Below are positions 15,625-24,062 of a stretch of 64,000 nt of DNA, one piece after another. Source of the stretch: a virus; the IMG/VR virus record IMGVR_UViG_3300009103_000003, positions 117,200 to 181,199 of that record. The stretch is one strand, 5' to 3'. Each line of letters begins with the position of its first letter. The stretch's first letter is position 1. The notes under the pieces are model-generated. The model had not been told where the DNA came from. It saw only the letters and a list, made by a program, of their open reading frames with translations, and did not search any database. The translations under genes and the position numbers were made by a program.

Positions 15625-16004
15625 GTGTTCTCCTCTCTAATATCCAATAATTCCCAGTTGCCATGCCAGTTAGTGAATCTAACCTCGGATATTCTTTTGT
15701 TGGCTATCTTCTTTGCGCATAGGCAACAGGGTTTTGCCATAGTGAATGTTCCATCTTTCAGGAACCTTATTATCTCTAAAGTGTCACCCGGCTCAGAAAA
15801 CCGGAGAACGTTCATTTCGGCGTGCATGGCGTAGGAGGCATGCCCATCCATATATAGCCGCCCACAGTTGGGGTGGGTCTTGCTTGAGTTAACACCAATA
15901 CGTACGACTTTGCCACGCCGCTTAAGGATTGCGGCTATGTGGTATCGTTGCTTATTGGATAGGGCTCGCTTAGCAGCGAGATAGTACACCTTTTGACACA
16001 GCAA
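15582..16004 (-). CDS. Cytidine/deoxycytidylate deaminase-like protein
   Basis: The zinc deaminase signature is complete: HAEMNV with H61 and E63, and PCCLC with C93 and C96. The 140-residue length is typical of free-standing CMP/dCMP or tRNA-type deaminases. Substrate cannot be told from motifs; phage members usually make dUMP from dCMP. The start is uncertain: a TTG at 16004 sits very close to the AGGAGG site, and a GTG at 15989 is the alternative. The leader joins directly to the tRNA cluster. Confidence 0.8.
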   Translation of the reverse strand: MLCQKVYYLAAKRALSNKQRYHIAAILKRRGKVVRIGVNSSKTHPNCGRLYMDGHASYAMHAEMNVLRFSEPGDTLEIIRFLKDGTFTMAKPCCLCAKKIANKRISEVRFTNWHGNWELLDIREENTWQKAANNIKDVFF

Positions 16005-16021
16005 CCTCCTAAGAAAATAGT

Positions 16022-16097
16022 TGGTGGGCCCCCTGGGATTCGAACCCAGGACCTACCGGTTATGAGCCGGGGGCTCTAACCACTGAGCTAGAGGCCC
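16022..16097 (-). tRNA. tRNA with CAT anticodon (elongator Met, or Ile if lysidine-modified)
   Basis: Cloverleaf on the minus strand with acceptor GGGCCTC/GGGGCCC, anticodon loop CTCATAA, T-loop TTCGAAT and encoded CCA. A paired first base excludes an initiator tRNA. Whether the C of CAT is converted to lysidine cannot be seen. Confidence 0.93.
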
Positions 16098-16107
16098 ATA
16101 CAAGAAT

Positions 16108-16193
16108 TGGTGGGGCTGGAGGGACTCGAACCCTCAATCCCATAGGGCGTCAGATTTTAAGTCTGATGCGTATACCAGTTCCGCCACAACCCC
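16108..16193 (-). tRNA. tRNA-Leu (anticodon TAA)
   Basis: An 86-base class II tRNA on the minus strand, with anticodon stem TCAGA/TCTGA, loop CTTAAAA, a long variable arm and an encoded CCA. It lies 10 bases from the CAT tRNA and was probably transcribed with it. Confidence 0.95.
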
Positions 16194-16202
16194 AAAATCG
16201 TA

Positions 16203-16517
16203 CTAGTTAATGTACCGTTTATCTAAGGGAGTTGGAGCCTCTTCTATGATGACCCCCGTATCTTTCAGCACGTCCTTCAAAAAGTTGATGCGCTGCTCAT
16301 GACACCTAAGGCATTCTAGTGCGTCCATAAGAAGGTGTGAGATTAGGGGGTACTCGCTCTGGAATGTCGTGGCTTCCTTAAACAGGTTCAAGACAAACTC
16401 GGAAGTACCGTCTTCCTCATTCTCGTTTTCTATTGTTCTTACAAAGTCCATAAATCCGGGCAAGACTTCTTCTATCAGCTTTCTGATATCCTCTGGTGTT
16501 TTACTATCCTGAGTCAT
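16203..16517 (-). CDS. Hypothetical protein, 104 residues
   Basis: A helical, acidic protein between two tRNA genes. No motif recognised. It lies in the same transcription unit as the tRNAs. Confidence 0.6.
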   Translation of the reverse strand: MTQDSKTPEDIRKLIEEVLPGFMDFVRTIENENEEDGTSEFVLNLFKEATTFQSEYPLISHLLMDALECLRCHEQRINFLKDVLKDTGVIIEEAPTPLDKRYIN

Positions 16518-16536
16518 AAGTGACCCCTCTCCTTGT

Positions 16537-16631
16537 TGGTAGGCCCGGTGGGATTTGAACCCACGACCTTGTGCTTATCAGACACTACACCGGGTATAAG
16601 CCGGTTGCTCTAACCACTGAGCTACGAGCCT
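16537..16631 (-). tRNA. tRNA-Ile (anticodon TAT) with an extra stem-loop in the variable region
   Basis: Minus strand: acceptor AGGCTCG/CGGGCCT, D-arm GCTC/GAGC, anticodon stem ACCGG/CCGGT with loop CTTATAC, T-arm GTGGG/CCCAC, discriminator A, encoded CCA. The variable region is 24 bases instead of about 5 and folds as GTGT-CTGATAA-GCAC. Isoleucine tRNAs are class I and normally lack such an arm. The 7-base loop CTGATAA itself looks like an anticodon loop (GAT, also Ile). A functional tRNA is likely, but the arm is odd. Confidence 0.8.
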
Positions 16632-16638
16632 AGGTTGG

Positions 16639-16743
16639 CTACAATAAGGTTATTAGTTTTAAAATTACTGCTAATACAGCAGCAAATAAGAATATTGGCA
16701 CCCGCGATTTCAGGTGCTCTCGCATATCAAATTTTTGTGTCAT
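16639..16743 (-). CDS. Small membrane peptide, 34 residues
   Basis: MTQKFDMREHLKSR followed by a single hydrophobic segment (VPIFLFAAVLAVILKLITLL without internal charge except one Lys). It starts 19 bases after a GGTATAAG element. No strong ribosome site, so confidence is moderate. Confidence 0.45.
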   Translation of the reverse strand: MTQKFDMREHLKSRVPIFLFAAVLAVILKLITLL

Positions 16744-16761
16744 GGCTAACTGTTCAGACCT

Positions 16762-16769
16762 CTTATACC
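16762..16769 (-). promoter_or_regulatory. GGTATAAG promoter-like element
   Basis: CTTATACC on the plus strand, upstream of the small membrane peptide and the tRNA cluster on the minus strand. Confidence 0.5.
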
Positions 16770-16795
16770 CGCACAAGTGTTTATTTTGCGGTGGG

Positions 16796-17008
16796 TTACC
16801 ATGGCACGATTGCGACCGTTCCACCAGCGTACGGGGAGCGTAGCTCAACTGGATCTGAGTTACTAGCGAAAGCATCTTCGAGGTAATCACCCTCAAGACC
16901 AAAAATTCGAGATGTTCCGGGGTCCCTATATATTTCTACCCGCACGGTCTCCCCGGTATCGGGATCGTCTACGTAAACATCTTTCACATATTCTGCTTGT
17001 CTACTCAT
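16796..17008 (-). CDS. Hypothetical protein, 70 residues
   Basis: A small acidic protein (DDPDTGETVRVEIYRDPGTS). The start follows GAAGGA and overlaps the stop of the 17001-17363 gene by eight bases. No family recognised. Confidence 0.6.
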   Translation of the reverse strand: MSRQAEYVKDVYVDDPDTGETVRVEIYRDPGTSRIFGLEGDYLEDAFASNSDPVELRSPYAGGTVAIVPW

Positions 17009-17363
17009 CGTCCTTCTCTTTAGGCCCTTCTCTTTTTAGCGTTTCATGTTCGTGACGCAGTGCGTCTCTAGCCTCATCTTTCCTTGGTCCATCAAAAATA
17101 ACCTCTAATGCCATAGAGGAGAGCATGTGGAGATAGCAACCACAATTTTCTGTGCAGGGGAAGTTTTCGGTCTCCAGGCTTTTCTTGCAGTTGCTATCAA
17201 ACTCTCCCCGGTATTTGGTGGCCATGTTTATGGAGGACATCGCAATGATAAGGTCATACGCGTCTCCCTCTGAAAGACTGATCTTATCAGGCATGCTCTC
17301 TGTTTCAACCTTCCTTGTTGGGAAGGGTATTATTGTTGCCGTTTTATCTCCGTCATCATCCAT
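17001..17363 (-). CDS. Hypothetical protein, 120 residues
   Basis: Contains a Cys-rich centre (NCKKSLETENFPCTENCGCYLH) in which five Cys could bind a metal or form disulfides. Charged, helical ends. Not recognised. Confidence 0.6.
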   Translation of the reverse strand: MDDDGDKTATIIPFPTRKVETESMPDKISLSEGDAYDLIIAMSSINMATKYRGEFDSNCKKSLETENFPCTENCGCYLHMLSSMALEVIFDGPRKDEARDALRHEHETLKREGPKEKDDE

Positions 17364-17657
17364 ATTTTACCCCATATCGTTGGAGACACCTACTGCATCA
17401 TATCCCTCAACGAGGGTAGGGTCGTAGTACCCAGAGCGCAACGTATTATCCGTAATATTGGTATACAAAGAAGTACACAGTGATACTTGGTAAGTGTTGT
17501 TACATATTGGGTTTTATGGAGCCTGTATATCTAACGCGGCCAATCCAGCCCTCTCGTAGATATCGGGCCTTTCCTGGTATAAGCTATTTAGAACCCCCCT
17601 ACTGTCCATTCCTACATACCTTGTTAATTCTTTTAGTAGCCAAACAGGAGGCTCATA
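17364..17657. other. Divergent intergenic region
   Basis: About 290 bases between a minus- and a plus-strand gene. It contains a GGTATAAG element at 17576-17583 for the plus-strand gene and AT-rich stretches near 17450-17510. No gene or RNA family seen. Confidence 0.5.
17576..17583 (+). promoter_or_regulatory. GGTATAAG promoter-like element
   Basis: TGGTATAAGC on the plus strand, about 75 bases upstream of the 17658 start. It shows that the motif follows gene direction. Confidence 0.55.
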
Positions 17658-18134
17658 ATGAACTACAATCTAACGACAGTGTCCGAGACTCTTTTCGGAA
17701 AATTCTTGAGTTGTGCATTGATGGCAGATCCGGAACGGATTTCCGATCATGACATGACCAAACTAAATTTTACTCTTTCTTTGGACGGGAAAAGCTTGGA
17801 CTTCCAAGCAGTATTCTCTGCCTTTGAGAATCAGATTAACAATGGCAAACCACTTGCCGCCCCATCCCCGGATTACTCCCTGGGAGACATTATCTCTACG
17901 CTGGAACAGGCAAGAGATGAGGCTAGACGAGTAGACTCGATGGTTGAGAGCAGCGTGGGCGATGTGATTTCAGCAGCGTCTTCCGTGGCTGCGGATTGCG
18001 CATCAGACTACGCGAGCGAGCGAGTTTCGGAGGACGCATGGGAGCACTCTCCTGGAGACAACGTTAATTACGAGGTCTCTAATAACCTAGAGTCTGCTTT
18101 AGATATGCTCAACACGCTTAACGGACGCGGGTAA
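17658..18134 (+). CDS. Hypothetical protein, 158 residues
   Basis: Strong AGGAGG site. The middle (about 75-135) is Ala/Ser/Asp-rich and helical (DVISAASSVAADCASDYASE), like an extended or coiled structure. No motif. A terminator hairpin follows. Confidence 0.65.
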   Translation: MNYNLTTVSETLFGKFLSCALMADPERISDHDMTKLNFTLSLDGKSLDFQAVFSAFENQINNGKPLAAPSPDYSLGDIISTLEQARDEARRVDSMVESSVGDVISAASSVAADCASDYASERVSEDAWEHSPGDNVNYEVSNNLESALDMLNTLNGRG

Positions 18135-18152
18135 AAACATGTGGCTAAGTGA

Positions 18153-18177
18153 GACCCCCTGGAAAATCCAGGGGGTC
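18153..18177. terminator. Bidirectional stem-loop between convergent genes
   Basis: GACCCCCTGG pairs with CCAGGGGGTC around a 5-base loop, between the 17658 gene and the reductase gene. T-runs are short, so strength is uncertain. Confidence 0.6.
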
Positions 18178-18184
18178 CACTTGG

Positions 18185-20200
18185 TTACTCACCAATTTTT
18201 ATCTCGCACTTGTCGCCATCACAGAATTTATCAGTCACCTCATGAATCGAGGCGGTGAAATCGATTGGCGTAATCCCTTTGGAGAGCTTCTCGTATTCCT
18301 TCTCTGTGATTTCTATATATGGGGCTTGAACATATCCGTGGTCTGAGTCATTCAGAGGAAGGAGAGATACAGACTTCAGCCTTGTCTCATACACCTCTAG
18401 ACAAGTCTTGATATCTTTATGCTCCCCGTTCTGGAATGAAACAGTTATGCTGACTTGGTTGTCTGCCCAATGCTTTTGCAGGTCTCCCGCGTTAGCGAAC
18501 TGTTCCCAGATTGAGACATCCCTTTTCCCTTTTGAGAAGTGCTTCTCTTTCACAGGGAAACTAACCACCGATGTGTCTTGAGCATACGTATCGTCTTCAA
18601 CCACATAGCCAGCCTCTCTGGCAGCGGACACAAGAGGAGACGTATTGGCAACACGGATGTTTCGGATATAAAACTCGGAATGGGGGTAGTGAATGCCAGG
18701 GGTAGAACCACACAACAAGCTGACAGTCCCGCTGGGCTTGACGCTAGTCATTTTGACTGATCGTGGGATACACAACCAGTCACTATAGGTCCTGTCCAGT
18801 TCACGAATGTACTCGTATCCCTCGTCACACCATCGAAGGTATTCTCTTCGGCCCAGCTTGTTGATTGCTTGGACAATCCCAGACTGAGAACAACCTATGC
18901 GACGATTCCTCATCATCACGGCGTTTGTCCTTTGGTCATGGGTGGTGATTAGCGTAACACTCTTGGCATATAGGTAAGCGAACTTAAGAGTCCTGATGTA
19001 GTCTTCTAGGTCCTCGTGGTGCGCAGGAAACGTTTCTACGAGACAGCATAACTCAAAACTTTCGAGTGACTGTTCAGAGCATGGGTTGGACCCCATTACC
19101 CGCATGTCGTAACGACCGCGTTCCCCGTTCATTCGACGGTAGTGTTGCATATTGTCTAGCCAGATCACACCGGGCTCGCCATTAACAGCAATGCTTTCGG
19201 CAACTCCCGAGTAGTCCATACCGACAGTACCAAAGACACTGTTGTTGGAGGCCCACCTGTGACTCCTAAGCTTTTCCTCATCCTGCTTCAGGGTGATGAA
19301 ATCTAGGTCGTCTGGGTCACCAAACATAATTTCAGCAGTCCTCCGGATACCGCCAGAGACAACGCACTTGCCAACTAAGTTGAAGATATCAACGATAATA
19401 GCTGACGTGATCTTATAAGACTCCCCATCCTTGGGCATCAGAAGCTCAGTTAGCTCATCAACTAAATCTATTAGTGGCTGGGGACCAGAGGCAACCCCAC
19501 CAAACCCATTTATCTTAGCGCCCCGCTTTCTTACCTGGGAGTAGTCAGGGTTAGCTGGGTATGCAGTTGAAGGAGGGTTACCGGCTCTCCCCACGAAACT
19601 GTTGAGAACATCTCGGACAAGCTCTACCCACCCCTCACGGCTGTCCTTAACCACGTAAGGCTCAGTGCTCATTTTAGGAACTTCGATTTTCACTTTTCCA
19701 GCGCCACGGGTGTCCCCACCAACGCCTACCCCCAACATGCTCATATCCATCAGGAATGTGAAGGGTGCCGCGAAGTCTACGTCGATTTCCTCGGTAGACA
19801 CGAATGCGCAGTTATTCAGGGCAGCGCCACCTTTATCGAAAATCATTTCTGTGCCCATGGCCCATAAGCCGCGTCCCGGAGGGAGCCACTTAAAGTCCCA
19901 CATGCGAGTGAACATTTCTTGAGCACTCTTTTGGGCCTTCTTTTCTTTCCAAGGAAGGCGCAGTTGGCGACAATGAATTTTTTGTATGTTGAAGGCTCCC
20001 TCAACAACTCTTTTACAAGTTTCCCACCATTCCTCTGTTGTTCCATCCTCTTTTGGTCGGGCGTAGGTTCTTTTATACGTGAAGTACCCCAAGGGCCCCC
20101 ACAAGGGCTGCTCCCCCTCGAACTTTTGTGTGAAAGCCGCACTCAATGAAAAGGTGCGTACTTTTCGTCCTTCTGATGAAGAAACTTGGTCTAATATCAT
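18185..20200 (-). CDS. nrdJ: Adenosylcobalamin-dependent (class II) ribonucleotide reductase
   Basis: The 671-residue protein matches the monomeric class II enzyme that reduces ribonucleoside triphosphates with a B12 radical. Visible features: NNCAF with redox cysteine C131, the NPCSEQSLE loop with thiyl-radical cysteine C374 and E376, partner cysteines C385/C386, the SLLCGSTPGIHYPHSE region, and a C-terminal CDGDKC pair (C660, C665) that re-reduces the site. Length is somewhat short of the Lactobacillus enzyme but all catalytic parts are present. The ATG at 20200 follows AAGGAGG by 7 bases. It needs no small subunit and no oxygen, but needs host or scavenged cobalamin. A divergent promoter pair lies upstream. 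Confidence 0.95.
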   Translation of the reverse strand: MILDQVSSSEGRKVRTFSLSAAFTQKFEGEQPLWGPLGYFTYKRTYARPKEDGTTEEWWETCKRVVEGAFNIQKIHCRQLRLPWKEKKAQKSAQEMFTRMWDFKWLPPGRGLWAMGTEMIFDKGGAALNNCAFVSTEEIDVDFAAPFTFLMDMSMLGVGVGGDTRGAGKVKIEVPKMSTEPYVVKDSREGWVELVRDVLNSFVGRAGNPPSTAYPANPDYSQVRKRGAKINGFGGVASGPQPLIDLVDELTELLMPKDGESYKITSAIIVDIFNLVGKCVVSGGIRRTAEIMFGDPDDLDFITLKQDEEKLRSHRWASNNSVFGTVGMDYSGVAESIAVNGEPGVIWLDNMQHYRRMNGERGRYDMRVMGSNPCSEQSLESFELCCLVETFPAHHEDLEDYIRTLKFAYLYAKSVTLITTHDQRTNAVMMRNRRIGCSQSGIVQAINKLGRREYLRWCDEGYEYIRELDRTYSDWLCIPRSVKMTSVKPSGTVSLLCGSTPGIHYPHSEFYIRNIRVANTSPLVSAAREAGYVVEDDTYAQDTSVVSFPVKEKHFSKGKRDVSIWEQFANAGDLQKHWADNQVSITVSFQNGEHKDIKTCLEVYETRLKSVSLLPLNDSDHGYVQAPYIEITEKEYEKLSKGITPIDFTASIHEVTDKFCDGDKCEIKIGE

Positions 20201-20332
20201 CAGCAAACCTCCTTAGTTAACTGTCGCTAATTACTCTTTATAAGATAAAAATTTGAATTCCTTTACCGCCTCAACCCGAACACTTTTCTGTGTCTTACTA
20301 GGGAGATATGCTCATAAATCTCATTCAACATC

Positions 20333-20340
20333 CTTATACC
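20333..20340 (-). promoter_or_regulatory. GGTATAAG promoter-like element for the reductase gene
   Basis: CTTATACC on the plus strand, 133 bases before the reductase start. It is one half of a divergent pair with 20371-20378. Confidence 0.55.
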
Positions 20341-20370
20341 CGACATGGCCGCAGTTTTGTGGGCGAGATT

Positions 20371-20378
20371 GGTATAAG
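20371..20378 (+). promoter_or_regulatory. GGTATAAG promoter-like element for the 20444 gene
   Basis: TTGGTATAAGC on the plus strand, 66 bases before the 20444 start and 38 bases from the opposite-facing copy. Confidence 0.6.
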
Positions 20379-20443
20379 CAAGTTGAGTCCCCATTACATC
20401 CTAAATAAATCATCCGCGCAAACATACACTGAGGAGAGCTATT

Positions 20444-21046
20444 ATGGGAGCATCATTCCCATCACTGAGAAAATTTTTGTCAACTCCTGGAGGCTTCCTC
20501 TCCAGAAATTTTGTTAATACACTCTGTGTATTCCATACACCATTTATGGCAAGAAGACTTTATGCAAGTTCTTTGTCGTTAATGTCTCAGCAAGGTTTTA
20601 AGCTTAACCTGCCAGAACAGATGATACGGTCATACATCACGCCAGCCCCGTTCTATGGTAATTCGCTAACCCCGCTAGGCTATGCCCCATCTCCCCAAGC
20701 ACCTTCTGGGATTGCTATTACCGATGACATTGGGGGGAGCTTCCATGCGGGGTACGCCTTGCCCTACGGCTCTACAGAGACAAATCGCTGGAACAACGAT
20801 TCAGCTTATCGGATGGGGCGTAGCGTTATTGCAAATGCGAGAATCAGATGCGAACGTGAATACGACGTTTTAGAACAGACATTTGGAAGGGTCTTCGACC
20901 TCCTTGCCTCTAGCGAGTATGATATGACTGATGTGAACGCTGTTTTGCCCCTGTTGGACACAAGTCCAAATGATCCGGGGCCATACAGCCAAATTGAAGA
21001 ATTATGGAGTACCCGTGCGCTGAGGCCTACAGACATTAAACGGTAA
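20444..21046 (+). CDS. Hypothetical protein, 200 residues
   Basis: GAGGAG ribosome site. The N-terminus is hydrophobic and basic (RKFLSTPGGFLSRNFV), then Pro/Gly/Tyr-rich sequence (SYITPAPFYGNSLTPLGYAP) and a helical C-terminus with a Ser/Asp-rich end. Composition is like a minor structural protein. Not recognised. Confidence 0.65.
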   Translation: MGASFPSLRKFLSTPGGFLSRNFVNTLCVFHTPFMARRLYASSLSLMSQQGFKLNLPEQMIRSYITPAPFYGNSLTPLGYAPSPQAPSGIAITDDIGGSFHAGYALPYGSTETNRWNNDSAYRMGRSVIANARIRCEREYDVLEQTFGRVFDLLASSEYDMTDVNAVLPLLDTSPNDPGPYSQIEELWSTRALRPTDIKR

Positions 21047-21054
21047 GCAGAGAA

Positions 21055-21080
21055 GGCTCCCCAGGGTATCCTGGGGGGCT
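21055..21080 (+). terminator. Stem-loop terminator candidate
   Basis: CCCCAGG/CCTGGGG with GTAT loop and further outer pairs, directly after the 20444 gene. The following bases are pyrimidine-rich rather than a clean T-run. Confidence 0.5.
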
Positions 21081-21198
21081 ACTCTCCGTAAATTATTACC
21101 TATAATGTGTATTCGTAGACGACTACCACCTCCCGAAGGCCAGCACAGATCTAAATTTAGAACCATTATACGGAGGTAGTATTTTTACGGAGGCGAAT

Positions 21199-22683
21199 TT
21201 GAGCGAGGTTACGATACCAGAAGATTGGGAGCGGCTTGAGAAGGAGCACGGGGACCGCCTTCTAGCGCAGCTTCAGAAACGCGACTGGAAAAGGCTCCAC
21301 TCTCGGTACGGGGAGCGGTTTGGGTTTTCTTACGAGGAGTTTGTTAAGTGGGGTAAATGGGTTGTGTCTTCTCGGAAAGGCACGGAGGAGGCGAAGCCAG
21401 AGGAAGAAAAACCAGAGAAGGTAGAGCTAAAGCAGTTTATAACCGATAAGCGGGTCTGGTACGACGAAGAGGCAGACGTGTACACCACCTACCTCCCAGG
21501 GGAACCACATGCTTTAGCCATCCCAGGGTCTATCCACAGAGAGATATGCCGCGCCTATAGCAACTACGACTCTAACCCTGCCTCGGTAAACGAGCTTTCT
21601 AGAACATTCAAATTACCCAGGAACACCCTAACAAAGTACCTCCGGGTGCATGGCATTACTCATGATAGAGAGCCATTTACCCCTGAGGAGATCATGTCTA
21701 GGTCGGAAGACGACTTAGCGGAGGAAGCACTACAGATTAGGCGAGCCGCTATTTATAGGCGTATCGAGGGTGATCGATGGAAGGAAGTAAGAAAGGACGC
21801 AGCCCAATGGCGTAACTTCGATGACACCCTGTTTAGGGAATTCCTCTCTCTTATGTCGGATAGGCCCGACACACCCCCAACCAGACTAGACCTAAAGCCA
21901 ACAAAAAGACCTTACGCAGCCGTGATAGGGCTTAGCGACTTCCACTGGGGCAAGTACTCAGACGCAGGTGAAAACTGGGAGCAGTTTGATCGGGAAATCG
22001 CTGCTAAGAGGCTCTTTGATTGCACAGAAGAGGTTCTGTCCAGAATGGCCCAGTTTGGTGCACCAGAGAAGTTATATGTCCCCGTTGGGAGCGACTTCTT
22101 CCAAATAGACAATCAGCAAGGGACGACCACCAGAGGAACTGTCCAAGACATGGACGGGACTCCAGCAGAAATCTTAGTTTCTGGTTGTGAGTTCATGGTT
22201 AGCTGGGTGAATCGTCTTAGGCAGGTTTGCCCGGTTGAGTTGGTGCTTATGAGCGGCAACCACGACCGCCATTCCGGCTTAGCGCTGCTTCTTTACTTGG
22301 ATGCGTATTACCGAACCTCAATTGATGTGACAGTAAACAGGACCAGGACACCCCGTGTATACACAAGGTATGGGGAGAACTTGATTGGTTTTGTTCACGG
22401 GGATAAGGTCGGGAAAACGAAGGACCTTGCCGGGTTAATGGCAAGAGAAGCTAAAGAAGACTGGTCGGCTAATCATAGAACTATCTATACAGGCCACTTA
22501 CATTATGAGAAAACGGAGACAGATGTTTCTTATGGAGTTACAAGAAGACAGCTACCCAGCCTGTCCGGACCAGACAGGTGGCACGCTGCTTCCGGGTATG
22601 TTGGGGCTCCCAAGTCTCTCCCGGTTTATTTACATGATAAAGACAAAGGCCTTGTTGCGGTTATCCACGGGCCAGCAGACTAA
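21199..22683 (+). CDS. Two-domain calcineurin-like phosphoesterase with N-terminal DNA-binding-like part
   Basis: The 494-residue protein starts with TTG (GGAGG six bases upstream). Residues 1-75 are charged and helical, residues 115-155 look like a helix-turn-helix (SVNELSRTFKLPRNTLTKYL), and residues 235-485 form a metallophosphoesterase: GLSDFHWGK, GSDFFQ, GNHDRH and GHLH supply the di-metal ligands. Phage enzymes of this type are often annotated as DNA repair exonuclease-like, and the HTH suggests nucleic-acid targeting. Substrate not determinable here. It is followed closely by the 22693 gene. Confidence 0.85.
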   Translation: MSEVTIPEDWERLEKEHGDRLLAQLQKRDWKRLHSRYGERFGFSYEEFVKWGKWVVSSRKGTEEAKPEEEKPEKVELKQFITDKRVWYDEEADVYTTYLPGEPHALAIPGSIHREICRAYSNYDSNPASVNELSRTFKLPRNTLTKYLRVHGITHDREPFTPEEIMSRSEDDLAEEALQIRRAAIYRRIEGDRWKEVRKDAAQWRNFDDTLFREFLSLMSDRPDTPPTRLDLKPTKRPYAAVIGLSDFHWGKYSDAGENWEQFDREIAAKRLFDCTEEVLSRMAQFGAPEKLYVPVGSDFFQIDNQQGTTTRGTVQDMDGTPAEILVSGCEFMVSWVNRLRQVCPVELVLMSGNHDRHSGLALLLYLDAYYRTSIDVTVNRTRTPRVYTRYGENLIGFVHGDKVGKTKDLAGLMAREAKEDWSANHRTIYTGHLHYEKTETDVSYGVTRRQLPSLSGPDRWHAASGYVGAPKSLPVYLHDKDKGLVAVIHGPAD

Positions 22684-22692
22684 GAGGGATGC

Positions 22693-23214
22693 ATGGAAGA
22701 TTTCGAAAAGGTATTACCTGTAATAGCCAAGTCAGGGCCCGCAGACGACAAGCATGAAAGTAAGTGTGAAAGATGTGGCGTTGGGTGCCACGCTACTGTC
22801 AACATTAACGGTCACGATGTGGTTGTTGAGGGCTTACACTGCAAGTTCCTCGAAGACACCGGAGAAGGCCCACTGGAGGACCTTGGACGAGGGCGATTTC
22901 AGTGCTCAGTATATGAGGACCGGATGGAAGTAGCCCCTTGGTGCGGGCACACAGACTACGCTAAAGACAGAGGCTGGCTTAGGAAGGGGTGCCCATATGT
23001 CTCCGAGGACTTTAGTGGGGGCAAGGAGAGGTTACCTCCTAATAGGTACGATAACTTGTGGCCCCATATCCTTAAAGAGGTATTAGCAACCGAGTGGCAT
23101 GAGCACACATCCCATACCAGTTTCGTAGCCACACAGCTTTCAAAGAGGGAGCCGGGTGATTGGCAGGTCTCTCCTGGGAGCACAGAAGGAACCGTTGTTT
23201 TTGATAAGCTGTAG
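22693..23214 (+). CDS. Cysteine-rich protein, 173 residues, possible metal/Fe-S binding
   Basis: Contains CERCGVGC, HCKFLE, FQCSVYEDR, WCG and GCPYV. The order of Cys resembles YkgJ-like CxnCC cluster proteins but the match is partial. C-terminal 60 residues lack Cys and are His/Trp-containing. It is followed by a terminator. Confidence 0.6.
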   Translation: MEDFEKVLPVIAKSGPADDKHESKCERCGVGCHATVNINGHDVVVEGLHCKFLEDTGEGPLEDLGRGRFQCSVYEDRMEVAPWCGHTDYAKDRGWLRKGCPYVSEDFSGGKERLPPNRYDNLWPHILKEVLATEWHEHTSHTSFVATQLSKREPGDWQVSPGSTEGTVVFDKL

Positions 23215-23219
23215 GTAAA

Positions 23220-23245
23220 AAAGTGTGCCCCGTAGGACACACTTT
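23220..23245. terminator. Bidirectional terminator
   Basis: AAAGTGTG/CACACTTT with a 10-base loop lies between convergent genes. On the minus strand it is followed by a run of T, so it is a good terminator for the 23250 gene. Confidence 0.7.
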
Positions 23246-23249
23246 AATC

Positions 23250-24062
23250 TCAAGCGCTTTGCTTGAGGATTTCTAGACCTGCACGATTCGGTATGACCAC
23301 TTCCTGCCAGTATTGTCTGGCGTCGAACAGTTGGTTTTTCATATCGATGTGTGCCCGGATCTCTTCCGGAATGTTGTCATTATCCGGAATTGTAATCTTT
23401 GCGTCTGGCGCGAAGAGCGATGTCATATCTTTAGCGTCTATGTCCTCGTACCCCGCCAACCAACGAGTGATAGCTTTGTACTTAGGCGAACAGATTCGGT
23501 AGTTCATCAACGTAATACACGGGTCCACAGACCAGTAGATATCTGAATTTGACTCCGGATCGAATACAGCAACACGGGTGATTGCTTCTGGTGGGATGTC
23601 ACCAAGGTGGCAGCAGTTACCCAGGTGCTCTACTGAGTGTTCCCATAGATGTGCGAAAAGCAGCGGCGCGTTATCTCTATAGAAAGTTGTTCGCGCTTTC
23701 ATACGTTCGGCACCATCGGGTAGCTCATTCGCATCCCTAAGGTCATCGAAGAAGTGCCCCATGTCATCATCGTCCGGAGGCACTTCATTTCTGCTGGCTT
23801 GCTCTAAGAAGTCTTCATCCGGGAGGAGGTAGTCTTCGTCAAGCAGGTCAGTATCAATTTCAACGATACCCCATTTCTCACCGTTTTCTGCCGCGCAGTT
23901 GGCAAAGTATCCAGCGTATGCAACCGATAGGTAGACGCGGTCACCCGCAGAATCGACTGAGTGCTCCCAGTTACCTTTAGAGCCAGTGCTGTCCTTGGTT
24001 TTTAATCCTTCCGCCATCGATAGGCGGGCAACTTTTTCTGAAGTTCCGTGGTAGAGCTTCAT
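23250..24062 (-). CDS. ADP-ribosyltransferase-fold-like protein
   Basis: The 270-residue product begins MKLYHGTSEKVARLSMAEGL and continues to DRVYLSVAYAGYFA. A YHGTS strand, then a helix ending in a Gly-Leu and a VYLS strand, is the start of the ADP-ribosyltransferase/PARP-like fold, where the His and Tyr bind NAD. The third catalytic position (often Glu) is not obvious in the long acidic second half. It could modify host proteins or nucleic acids, or be a divergent non-enzymatic member. Its ATG overlaps the preceding stop by four bases (ATGA), which decides this start. Confidence 0.6.
   Translation of the reverse strand: MKLYHGTSEKVARLSMAEGLKTKDSTGSKGNWEHSVDSAGDRVYLSVAYAGYFANCAAENGEKWGIVEIDTDLLDEDYLLPDEDFLEQASRNEVPPDDDDMGHFFDDLRDANELPDGAERMKARTTFYRDNAPLLFAHLWEHSVEHLGNCCHLGDIPPEAITRVAVFDPESNSDIYWSVDPCITLMNYRICSPKYKAITRWLAGYEDIDAKDMTSLFAPDAKITIPDNDNIPEEIRAHIDMKNQLFDARQYWQEVVIPNRAGLEILKQSA

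Noticed and set aside
16639-16902. 87-residue version of the small membrane peptide
   Set aside because: The extra N-terminal part lies opposite a neighbouring gene's sequence and passes through the promoter-like element; the short form is more likely.
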